Of a stretch of DNA of 64,000 nucleotides, positions 20,301 to 28,900 are shown piece by piece. Below the pieces are notes generated by a model. That model was not told the origin of the DNA, made no database searches, and was given only the letters and a program-made list of their open reading frames with translations. The stretch is from Agelas oroides (Eukaryota > Porifera > Demospongiae > Agelasida > Agelasidae). The position numbers were made by a program, and so were the translations under genes. Position 1 is the first letter of the stretch, and each line of letters begins with the position of its first letter. The stretch lies in the NCBI GenBank assembly GCA_949130485.1, contig OX422190.1, positions 8,214,167 to 8,278,166 on the forward strand, given 5' to 3'.

Positions 20301-22008
20301 ATTGTTGACAGCTCCCAATACTACCACACAACTATCGTCTCTTGCTATCAGAAATGGTTCATTAAATTTGCACACACTCAGTTTATGTAATGTTGTGAGA
20401 GCGCCCACACACCTGGTTTTACTCAGCACATTCAGCAGTGTTAATTAATCCTACTACAGCTGTTGTACTACATGGTTCTTTCCCACTGTAGCTTTCCAGA
20501 CCTTAAAAGGAGTCTTTTTAGTGAAATGAAATTTTAATGAATGCCTGTTTATGTGCATGGGATGTCCTGTTCTCATGACTTAAGTAAACTTAGCTATGAT
20601 AGCACATGCTGAGTGTGCAAGCTAGAGAACTGGTAGGTGGGCAAAAGAGCATAAATCAGTATGCTTTTTTTAAAGTCCTCCCTTTCCCTACCCTTCTACT
20701 TCCCTCCCCTCCCCCTCCCTCCCCCTTCCCCCTCCCCTCCCCTCTCCTCCCCTCCTCTCTTTCTTTCCTTCTCTTTCCCTCCCCCCTTCTCCCCTCTTCT
20801 CCCCTCCCCTCCCCTCCCCTCTCCCTCGCTTTCCTTCTTCAAGGCTGAACACAAATTAGCAAGGAATACCCATGGCCCACATATATAGGCTGTATAGCAT
20901 GGGTATAAGTAGCCTCATTTCTTGGCTCCTTTCCAGCTGTTGTACAAACACCATTTTTTGTGTGACAATAACTTGGGGCAGGAATGAATCTAGTAAGACA
21001 AGCTCTTCCATGTCACACTCATGCCATCTGCAGGCTCCTACAGCACATTTATCAACTAGTGGTGTGGAGCAGTTTACTCCCTTTGCCGACCTCCGCACTC
21101 TATGCATATATGATTGGGAGCTAGCGACAGTCAATGTACCACAACATGACGTAGCAGAGTTCCTAGCATTCACTCTACAGCCCTCGACCCCACTCACGAC
21201 TCGACTGGAATTGGTGGAATTTTATTGGCAACATCTGCAGTACTACTCTGGGAGGGAGTACCCTTGGAAACAGTAAGCATATTTACATGCAACCTCTGTC
21301 TTTATGATCAACCCAGCAGTACTGTTGTTCTTCCAGAAAGCCATGGCAGTCATTGTGAATGTACATTTATTGAACCTCATGTGTTTGAACTGGGAGGGTG
21401 TTATTATAGGTTCACTATTATAAATGTGTTAAATGAAGGCTTATTCTTAGTTTCGTCCCCAGACCCTACACTCTCATGTGGACAAACGGTCTGGTGAACC
21501 AAGTTGAATTTCTTGGGCTAATGTATGCTCTTGTGACAGTGTAACCTAGCGACATTTTGTGCTAGACCTGCTCAAAAAGGTACGTAAGTGGAGGTAAAAA
21601 CGTTTTCTGCTGTAAGGGAAGTGTGAAGTAATAATTACCTATCTCGCAATGTCATTGGAGCTTACGAATAAGCCCAAGAAATTCGACTTCGTTCACCAGA
21701 CTGTTTCTCGCCGGGAGGCGTGTGCGGGCTGGGCATGAGACTAGCTTATTCTCTCCTCTTTCCCTTCTCTCCTCCTCCTCTCCAACCCCCTTCTTTCCTC
21801 CTCCTCTTTCATTCCCTTCTCTCCTCTCAGGTTTATCTCAGTCTATGATCTGGCGTGTCTGGATGTTGCGATGTATCGACTTATGATGTACACATTGGTA
21901 CATGGTTATGAGGGCTGTCACTGTCCTTTCCTCCCCCGAGTGGTCCAATCACACTTCAGTTACATCATGGATCAAATTGCTGCTGGCGGCTTTAGCCTAC
22001 TCAAATGA
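11148..22008 (+). CDS. Nine-exon phosphotransferase (APH/choline-kinase-like fold), 445 aa
   Basis: Exons by splice and phase matching: 11148-11243, 12777-12876, 13144-13282, 13668-13767, 14367-14465, 17151-17329, 17667-17874, 21034-21272, 21831-22008. They total 1338 nt, in frame throughout. Kinase-like landmarks appear in order: LNVVLKSKP (candidate nucleotide-binding lysine), IYAIVMEYI (hinge), THNDCSPRNICL (the HxDxxxxN catalytic loop of aminoglycoside/choline kinases) and LCIYDWELATVNVPQHDVAEFL (metal-binding aspartate followed by the typical DvAeFL). No signal peptide is seen, so it is presumably cytosolic. The substrate is unknown; family members phosphorylate small hydroxylated molecules. 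Introns 3, 4, 7 and 8 end in very long pyrimidine tracts. The acceptor of exon 8 (21034) is the least certain junction, because an in-frame reading continues upstream. A TTG in frame at 11070 is not used because ATG 11148 precedes the family-like start. Confidence 0.8.
12100..12573. mobile_element. Putative MITE with TACC..GGTA ends (intron 1)
   Basis: The left end TACCGTAAAGTCTGGTTATT and the inverse of the right end, TACCCTCGACTCTGGTTAAT, are similar inverted repeats within intron 1 of the phosphotransferase. The element holds several TTATTAGGCGCAT-type words near both ends. A TA target duplication (mariner-like) is possible. ORFs inside it show no known domain. Confidence 0.6.
13035..13132. 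repeat. CA microsatellite
   Basis: An imperfect (CA)n run with CGCA and TGCA interruptions in intron 2, just before exon 3. The His/Thr-rich frames across it are artefacts. Confidence 0.95.
13370..13662. repeat. Pyrimidine-rich tandem repeat in intron 3
   Basis: About 290 bp of CCCTCC/CTTCTCC units on the sense strand, ending at the acceptor of exon 4 (13668). It is a very extended polypyrimidine tract. Confidence 0.9.
13850..14362. repeat. Homopyrimidine tandem array in intron 4
   Basis: About 500 bp of almost pure C/T made of roughly 115-bp units that recur about four times. Each has a TTACTCCCCCTTCCCTCC start and a CTCCCGCCCCTC or CTCCTGCCCCTC middle. It abuts the acceptor of exon 5 at 14367. 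The Pro/Ser/Leu-rich and Gly/Arg/Glu-rich frames here are not genes. Confidence 0.95.
14821..14990. mobile_element. Mariner-like MITE, 170 bp (intron 5)
   Basis: The ends are TACCGTAGATCGGGAAATTT and its near-perfect inverse, beginning and ending in TA as expected for a Tc1/mariner-type TA target. GCGACAAAAATT words are repeated inside. A related fragment lies at about 32700-32790 (GATCGGGAAATTTTTAGG). Confidence 0.8.
15120..16315. repeat. 28-bp minisatellite array, interrupted by a MITE
   Basis: The unit is about 28 bp with the core CAGTCACATGCTGTACATTA followed by TGNCTGTT, repeated about 20 times at 15120-15746 and resuming at 16073-16315. Shorter units with CAGTCACATAATGGCTG are interspersed. 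Long ORFs across it come from the 84-bp (3 x 28) period and are artefacts. The interruption at 15747-16072 is a foldback transposon. Confidence 0.95.
15747..16072. mobile_element. Foldback MITE inserted in the minisatellite
   Basis: A 326-bp element. The left end TAGTCTCGTGACCAGCCGG leads into CCTACGGAAAATCCGTCTGG, mirrored by CCAGACGGATTTTCCGTAGG and CCGGCTGGGCACGAGACTA. It is flanked by AGTCACGTA (15738-15746) and AGTCACATA (16073-16081), a 9-bp target duplication with one mismatch, both copies derived from the satellite unit. No coding sequence. Confidence 0.85.
16612..16970. mobile_element. Foldback MITE (TTCCCAGGCCTTCCCACC family)
   Basis: The left arm TAGCATTGTTCCCAGGCCTT, then CCCACCATTCA, is mirrored by GGTGGGAAGGCCTGGGAATGAGGCTA at about 16935-16965. 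An inner arm pair with CCTAGGTAGACAGAG lies at 16670 and 16855. It lies in intron 5 of the phosphotransferase gene. CTATATA words flank both sides. Confidence 0.75.
17328..17435. repeat. TG microsatellite after exon 6
   Basis: A (TG)n run that begins inside the donor site of exon 6 (AGAG then GTGTGTG). This is a striking case of a splice donor embedded in a microsatellite. Confidence 0.95.
17994..18410. mobile_element. Pogo/mariner-like MITE, 417 bp (intron 7)
   Basis: The left end TACAGCGGACACCC and the right end GGGGTTCCACTGTA form CAG..CTG-type inverted repeats flanked by TA on both sides. The internal words ATATAACGGACA and TATAACGGACAG are typical of this kind of element. There is no transposase. 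Confidence 0.7.
18598..18725. mobile_element. Small foldback element (intron 7)
   Basis: GTTAGCATGCAATATCGCGA followed by GTTATTGCACGAGTGGGC is mirrored by GCCCACGAGTGCAATAAC, then CGCAATATGCACGCTAAC. This is a hairpin of about 120 bp. Probably a MITE remnant. Confidence 0.55.
20690..20840. repeat. C/T-rich low-complexity tract (intron 7)
   Basis: About 150 bp of CCCTCCCC-type sequence on the sense strand, about 190 bp before exon 8. Confidence 0.9.
21448..21743. mobile_element. Foldback MITE with 9-bp target duplication (intron 8)
   Basis: A 296-bp element. The left end TAGTTTCGTCCCCAGACC is mirrored by a right end ending GGGCATGAGACTA. The inner pair is GGTCTGGTGAACCAAGTTGA against TTCGACTTCGTTCACCAGAC. 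It is flanked by GCTTATTCT at 21439-21447 and 21744-21752, a perfect 9-bp duplication. A longer relative lies at 47229-47714. Confidence 0.85.
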
Positions 22009-22699
22009 AGTGTCCCCTAAAGTAGACCGTAAAAGTTTTGTATGTCTTTGTAGTGTTCCTCCCATCATCTGACTTCAATACAACATTTTTAGACCACTCA
22101 TCTAAGAGAGAGTTATAGATTTTATGGTGGTATTTCTTTCTTTTATTTTTACATCTGTTCTTTTTATGACATTTTTACTCTTTTCAGCTCACTAAAATCT
22201 GTCTGAATATGGTTGTTCATTATTTCCCAGCTGATGAACTTATGTGCCAATACAGCAACCTCATACCCATGCCGTTTGTGCTAGTATGTTGCGGTAGAAC
22301 ATGCAGTGGGGACTCTGAAGGATGCCAAGTTCCCCCCCAAAATTAGCCTCATTCCCAGGCTCTCTTTACGAGTGACAGAATGCTGCATGAGGGTCAAGTT
22401 CATCCTGGTATAATATATGTACTCTTGTGTTCTAGTTCCCTCATACGTATGTATATATATATGAGCCAAGGTGGTAGCCTGGGAGGAGGCTATAGGCGAC
22501 AAGGACCAACCTCTTCAGCATTGGCATTGCATCATGCTCTTGACAGTGTTGCATCATACATGATAGTTGTTGTTGATTAGTTATGTAATGTTGCATCGCA
22601 GGCTCATAATTGTGACGTCATTTCCAAGTGTGTAATAAACAAAGAAGACTGTAGTTAAGTCTGGCCAGCGAGACAATGTAGTGCCCAGTTCTAGAACTA
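22009..22699. other. 3' region of phosphotransferase gene and 5' region of CARD copy 4
   Basis: Holds the presumed 3' UTR, a solo foldback end at about 22346 (TTAGCCTCATTCCCAGGC), and the promoter region of the next CARD gene with a CRE palindrome at 22613. No gene. Confidence 0.4.
22613..22620. promoter_or_regulatory. CRE-like palindrome TGACGTCA upstream of CARD copy 4
   Basis: A perfect TGACGTCA 80 bp before the ATG at 22700, the same distance class as the one before the partial gene at 248. The recurrence makes it a plausible shared element of the family. Confidence 0.4.
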
Positions 22700-24241
22700 A
22701 TGGCCAGCAGCTGTAACTCCTCGGGACAGTTATCAGTAAGTGCTGAAACCATCGTTTCACGGTTCAGTCAAAATCGCCGACAAATAAGAGACTGTCTCAA
22801 TGTCGACGCACTGGAGCCGCATATGCGAGAGCGATTCATGCTTACGACCGACGATCGCAGTTATCTACGCGACCACTTGACTCGCAAACGAGTGGATTAT
22901 ATACTAGACCTCGTCGAAGAACGATCTTTATACGTAAAATTCCTGGAGAGTGTGCAAAGTGAAACGACCCACTTGGGGCATGGATATGTGAAGGCACTTC
23001 TGCAGGGCACTTACTATTGCAGCGAAGACGATCTTCACAAAGCTGCTGATATACGACGTAAGGTTGAAAGCAACCTGGTCAGAATGATGGACATAGATTT
23101 GCCGTCCCTTGCTCCACTCTTGGCCAGTCAGTTCCTTCTGACAAAAGATGAAAGAACTTTAGTCACTCCAAAGTCAGAAGTGCAGAATCAAAACACTTTA
23201 CAGTTCTTCGACATTTTGGAAACAAAGGGACCTTTAGCCTACCTTAAGTTTGTTTACTGTCTCTCGCAAGAGGTGTCGCATCCAGCTCATAATCAACTGT
23301 ATGAACTACTTTGTCAAACAACTGATGAGGAAGGATCAGCTCTAGCAGTCTGTGATGGTCCAACAAAGAGAACACCAAATCGACTGATGATGGAAGGAGC
23401 CCTGGCTCAAAAGAAATACAAACAACTCTTTGCAGAGATAAAGAAAGATCTGTATAGTGGAGACTGGGTCGCTGTGGAGCAAGGAATTGATGAGTGTATG
23501 CAAAGTGAGATCCCAGATGTGTGTGTAGTTGGTCTGCTTGAAAATGCGATTAGTTGGGTATTTCGTTGTGAGGATGAAAAAGTTTTCACAATCATCAAGC
23601 AGGCTGAAGAACTATGTGAAAAGGAAGTTAGTGGAAGCAATGCTGTGTTTCTTAAAGCTCGAGCGAAATATATTGTATCAGGATTCTACAGACACTTGAA
23701 GCAAAATCACAAAGCACTTGAGTATGCTGAACAAGCCATGGTGCTGCTCTTTAATGCAGAACCAGGAGAGGATTCTGCATATGCAAATTACAATCACGCT
23801 TGTGCTCTAGCAGCTAAGAGTAATCCATCAGCTGCAGCACAAATAATGTGTGAATTCACATTTGCTGTCGATGTTGGTCTGAATGATCAGACTACCTCTT
23901 GCTGCAGCAATAAGTGGTCCCAAATAGTGGCAAATCAGTCATTGATTCGGCAAGCAATGCTTCTCCTGGACTCAAACAAGAACGTTACTGACAAAACTCG
24001 ACAAGATAACATCACAAAAGCAAGCTCTTCTTTAACAAAGGTGGATATCACATCGCTGAGTAACAGAATAAAGTGCTTATACCATCTTGCAGAATCTGAG
24101 CTCCATGCACACAGGGAAGAAGTGGACAGTGCCATTAAATTGGCAAATGAAGCCTTGAGATTAGCAACCACATGTGGCTTTGATCGCCAACGTCACTCAG
24201 CAAATGCTAAACTACAATCGCTAGTGAGTCCTCAGGCTTGA
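22700..24241 (+). CDS. Intronless CARD-CARD-TPR-like protein, copy 4 (513 aa)
   Basis: A single open frame of 513 codons. The first CARD-like domain is at residues about 25-104 (LEPHMRERFMLTTDDRSYL, RVDYILDLVEERSLYVKF, HLGHGYVKALLQG). The second is at about 117-205 (LLASQFLLTKDERTLV, FFDILETKGPLAYLKFVYCL, HPAHNQLYELL). A linker with GPTKRTPNRLMMEGALAQKK follows, then helices to about 505 with TPR-like pairs (FYRHLKQNHKALEYAEQAM, DSAYANYNHACALAAK). It lies 0.7 kb after the phosphotransferase gene and away from the other copies, so the family is dispersed over at least 24 kb. The N-terminal 35 residues before the conserved core vary most between copies. Function is inferred only from domains. 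Confidence 0.85.
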   Translation: MASSCNSSGQLSVSAETIVSRFSQNRRQIRDCLNVDALEPHMRERFMLTTDDRSYLRDHLTRKRVDYILDLVEERSLYVKFLESVQSETTHLGHGYVKALLQGTYYCSEDDLHKAADIRRKVESNLVRMMDIDLPSLAPLLASQFLLTKDERTLVTPKSEVQNQNTLQFFDILETKGPLAYLKFVYCLSQEVSHPAHNQLYELLCQTTDEEGSALAVCDGPTKRTPNRLMMEGALAQKKYKQLFAEIKKDLYSGDWVAVEQGIDECMQSEIPDVCVVGLLENAISWVFRCEDEKVFTIIKQAEELCEKEVSGSNAVFLKARAKYIVSGFYRHLKQNHKALEYAEQAMVLLFNAEPGEDSAYANYNHACALAAKSNPSAAAQIMCEFTFAVDVGLNDQTTSCCSNKWSQIVANQSLIRQAMLLLDSNKNVTDKTRQDNITKASSSLTKVDITSLSNRIKCLYHLAESELHAHREEVDSAIKLANEALRLATTCGFDRQRHSANAKLQSLVSPQA

Positions 24242-24720
24242 ACTCATTATCCCAGGGGTGCTTCAAATGAATGAATGCCAATTCAATAGTACATGGCCAC
24301 ATCCTGAGGGTATTTGTATAGCTAACGTTTTGCAAATGGAGTGGAAATATACTCCGCTATGCAGCAAGGATCTATTTTGTCTGCTACTTGGCAATGCTAT
24401 GATACACAAGCATGTTCCATCTCTGAAATGAACCTCAGCAGTGAGTTAGTGACAGACTGACTGACTGTACATAACATTTATAAGCCTAAATAATAGGAAG
24501 ATGTTACATCCAATTATTATCCATAGATTTGATGTGCTTTGTGTGTGTGTACCATGACATTGTGCTGCATTGTTCCTGTTTGCTGTTGTCTTCTGAACTT
24601 TGCTACTTCATTTGTCCTTAATATTAATATTGACTGCATTCATCATAATCTGAGACCTACATTTGATTAGTATGTGAAACCACACAGTTACAATTGAAGC
24701 AGAAGAGGGCTCAAAATTGC
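24242..24720. other. Intergenic, nothing recognised
   Basis: 3' flank of CARD copy 4. AT-rich, with no gene, repeat or clear signal beyond a short GTGTGTGTGT run at about 24540. Confidence 0.4.
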
Positions 24721-24724
24721 TATC

Positions 24725-24866
24725 CAGGTACGGTACGCGTCCGCGGCGCGGCGCGGTGTGGCTCACGTGAGCGCACATTCCCCGTCGCGATCGCGTCGCC
24801 GCCAGCGCTAGTGCAGTGCAGTCAACCTGTATGAACCAAGACCACAGTGTGGAGTACCGTTTTCAG
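24725..24866 (+). promoter_or_regulatory. GC-rich promoter/5' noncoding exon candidate of the SHD-C2-ZU5 gene
   Basis: A sharp CpG-rich patch (CGCGTCCGCGGCGCGGCGCG, then TCGCGATCGCGTCGCCG) stands out from AT-rich surroundings. It is followed at 24867 by a good donor (TTTTCA then GTGAGTG). A matching acceptor at 25930 (CTTCTCAG) would join this noncoding exon to the exon holding the ATG at 25965. This is inferred, not proven. Confidence 0.45.
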
Positions 24867-25964
24867 TGAGTGTTAACCTTAATGAATGATGAATGTCTTC
24901 CTCTACATTACAAGCATTACTTGCTGCAGCACAAGACTAGTGTACAAGGTCACTGTGTGTTGCGTAAGTACGACAAGTGGCGAGTTAGATCGTACACAAT
25001 TGACGTTAGCTAGCACAAAATCAATGCTAAACGGTTATCCTTCTATCGAAAACGGCAACGTAAAAGGAAGTATACAGCAATGAAGGGTTTTGCCTGGTAT
25101 TAAGTGTGATGCAGTAGCGTATGGCTAAGGATATACTGACATCAACCACATACTGTATGATTATAAGCTTCTGAATTTGATCAGACTAATACTTTATATA
25201 CTGAAATAACTGTGAAGGGTATAAAGAGTGGATAACGTTATCATATTGGAATCGTGGATTACTTTTCTGTTCACGCTCTTTGCACATGCCCATTCGTGTT
25301 TTAATTAATGACCTGTAACCACTCCACTCTCACACATGCATGGATTGTGTCCAGTAACGCAGCCAGTATCTTGAAGCAATACTGGCATTAAGACGAAGGT
25401 GTGAGCAATGACACAGTAACCAGGACAGGTGTTGCACTTACTGTAAATCATTAAAGAAGTATATAGATTTGATGGAGCTGTTGCAGTATTTATATATTGG
25501 TCGAAGTCAAGGCGTTGGGGTTTCAGCATGCTGCTATACCAGTTCACAGATTGTAAGCATGCCAAAACTGTGCACACTGCATGTAGTTCTATAAAGCTAT
25601 GATTCCGGTAAGTTATTTGGGGGAGTAGGGTATTGTGTAGTGGGAGAAGCATGCTTATAGTAATTATACAAGCGAGTCTGTTTTTATACTGGGTACAGTA
25701 GAATGTGAGACATGTTAGGTGGAATGTATAATGTAGACATGGTGTATTAATAATCAGTATTTCACTACACATGTATAGGAAGTGTATAGTACAACAGTAA
25801 TTTGAGAAAGTGAAATATAATTACATCAGGGAATCTATCCTTGAAGTCTGTCTATGTGCACTCTTACCTATATATTTCTACATTCCCCAGTAGATATATT
25901 GTGATGTTTATCTGATCTTCCTCTTCTCAGGCCATTATACCTCAGTTGATCTTTTATTGCAACA

Positions 25965-28900
25965 ATGGAGACAGTGCCTACCCCATCCACACCTGTCTCC
26001 ATGTCTCTTTTGGATCTCAGCTTCCTGACCGAGGAGGAGAGAATGATCATCTCAAACGTGCTAAAAGCTGATGAAGAGCTACAGAAAGTGGAAGAAAGGT
26101 AAGTCTATTGTGCCATGAATTGGGAATTGAATGCGTGTGTCTTGAATGAATGCAAGATTGTTAGTTTTGATGCACTCACAATCTTCTGGTATACAGATAC
26201 CTGTAGCTAAGCTTGTCACATTCTTTTAACGGCAATGTTTGTATTTATTCACAAAATTTAGGCAAACTTCAATCTCAACTAAATCTAAAATCTTGCTATA
26301 GTGGCGCAGAAGTCGCTGTATGTAAGAACCTTATGTAGGTGTACATCACCACTGCAACTTAAGTGTACAGTTTACACAAGTACAGGAATGGCACTCATGC
26401 AACCAATGATTATTATGATAGTAAGTGGATCTCTAGTGTTTGTGTAGGACTTCCTCCACTTACAAATACCACACATACTTGCACACTAAAATGTGCTAGT
26501 GATGGTGTGTCAGATGGTGGGAGTGGCTCAGCAATAGGAACAAGTTTACAGTGAACAGTGTAGTAGGCCTGTACATGCAGTAATAGGCCTCGAGAATTAT
26601 AATCAATGATCTGTAAAGACATATAATTTTCATATAATCCAGGATGGAATATGGGAGAGAAATAGCGAGTTTAGGGAGAGAAACAAAGTGGGCAGTGTTC
26701 TAGCAACATGCATTGGTCAGCTAGAATAGTGTCTTTGGTAGTTTCGGAACCAGACCCTCACACACGGAAGAGGAGAAGAGCTAGGGTGCAAAGGTCTGGT
26801 TCCAAGACTATGTTTTTAGCAGAAGTAGTTAGTATTGCTGTTACAGTATTGTTCTTAGGAGCAATTAAAGCTAAAAGCAGCGAATGAACTAAGCTAAAAG
26901 TGGAAAGTGCATTTTGAACCAAGATCAATAAGCCTGGAGAAATGATGCCAAGCTCTTGGTGGTCTTGTTTTCAGAGGTTACAGACAGGCTATTTGTTAGT
27001 GTAATGAGTTGTAATTTGATCATAATTAGTGGCGGATGAAACATAATACAAGGGGAGTTGCATAATAGAACAATGGGCTAGCTATTAGGCACAATGTACA
27101 GGTACTTAGAGAAGTGAGTAAGCCAACAACATACGTATCTGATATTACTACTGGGATGATGCTATATTCATCATCAGGACAAGCAGTGAAGCTACAACTT
27201 GCCTAGTTCAAAAGTGACTGATGGAAATATTAGCAAATATCTATCATACAATCATCAGTGAAAAGTCTCCTAGATGTATATATAGAAGCAGAAGTGGAGT
27301 CACCGATTGCCTTCACACAGCAAGGTACTAAGCTATTGCAAGTGCAGTGTAGCATGCTCAATTAACATGCTCATATTAACTCTAGCATGTGTCGGAGAGA
27401 CCATGCACACTGTAAAAAGGTTTAGGTTACTTCAGCCACATTTTGCTCACCTCAGTTGCATCCTTTTGTGTGCATGGCACGTAAAGTTCAAGGAGTGCTT
27501 ACAATTTGAACCATAGTGTATAGTTCAGAAGCGTCCCTCTTTTGTTAAATTAGTATCTCCTTTCAGAAAGCCTATAAATCAGCATTTCTGGTGACATTTT
27601 TTGTTTTTATTTGATCTTATACATCTGCCCCTAGAACGTTCCTTGGTTAATTGTGGTAGCTAGAAATGCCAGGAATGTAGCCAAATAGGTCTTCTGAAAA
27701 AAAAAGAGGACAAGCTAAAAAAGAAGCTCCTCAATGAACTTTCAAGAAAACCTATTTTGTAGCATTCCTTGGTCACACTGATGCAACTGAGACAACCTAA
27801 AAGTGTGGTTGAAGTAACCCAAGTGTTTTAACATGAGCCGAAGTTTGGAGGACGAAGCTAAATCTATCTCTATTAGCTAAGTCAACACCCTAGCTAAATT
27901 ATACACAGTGTTGTACCGGAAATTTTACAGGATGTGTACTACTTTGATGGACCGTGGTCCCAGTGGCGTAGCCAGGTCATTTGTATTGGCCGGGCACCTG
28001 CAGTACAACACTAGTGCTCGCGTGTGCTTCGTGTGAGATCGCATTACATGAGCGGGATGAACATGGTGCTTTGGCCGGGCACGTGCCCGGCCAGGCCCGG
28101 CCTTTGCTACACCACTGCGTGGTCCACTGCTAGACAAACTCCTGAAAGTGGGCCAAGTAATCATAGGAGCACTGAACTATGCCCCTCCAACTGTGCTTCT
28201 ATTTGTACGTACAGTAGAATTAGGCGCATACAGCCAGTGGTCTTGTCCACCTCCAGCCTGCTAAGTCAGGTCCTGAAGTATACTATTGTACTTGGGTCTG
28301 GGGAGAGTACCATACCAAGTAAATAAGAAGTTTTTCAGTGCATTGTCAGCACTAGTGTTGACATTTGGTGAGAGTCTTGGAATGGAGCTAGCAGCTCACT
28401 CCATAATGCACCATACGTTTTTGTATTGAATTCTCACAGAAAAGAAGATTTGCAGTCTGTGGACCTTGTGCCTATTAGCACTCCACCCAATTCTCTGTAT
28501 GGTTCAGAGCTGATACGTAAATCCCTCAAGGCTTCAAGTGAGAATGAAACTGCAGGTATGATGTAATATGTACTTCTGTTATACATAGTTTAAGCACAAA
28601 TTGGTCCAAGGTGTAGGTCATTCAAATATAACTGTTGACTGTTTATTCTAATAGAGTTGCAAGACACATTTAAGCAGTACCTATTTTGTGTCTAGCCTTG
28701 TTCCAAGGCCTCCACCCAGCTTTCCGTCACCGAACTCCAAGCAACAGAGACCTGAGTTGGGGCCTGGGAACAAGTGTCCAGTTTTGTTAATTGGCAGTTT
28801 GCATTCATATTCTATAGTTTAGCTACTACTTGTGATTTATAAGTGATTCATAGTACAAGACTGCAGAGTTCAGGCAGAACAAGTTATAAAACACATGTAG

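Noticed and set aside
24725-24866. GC-rich patch as horizontally acquired DNA
   Set aside because: It is short, noncoding, and placed exactly where a promoter and 5' exon would be expected.
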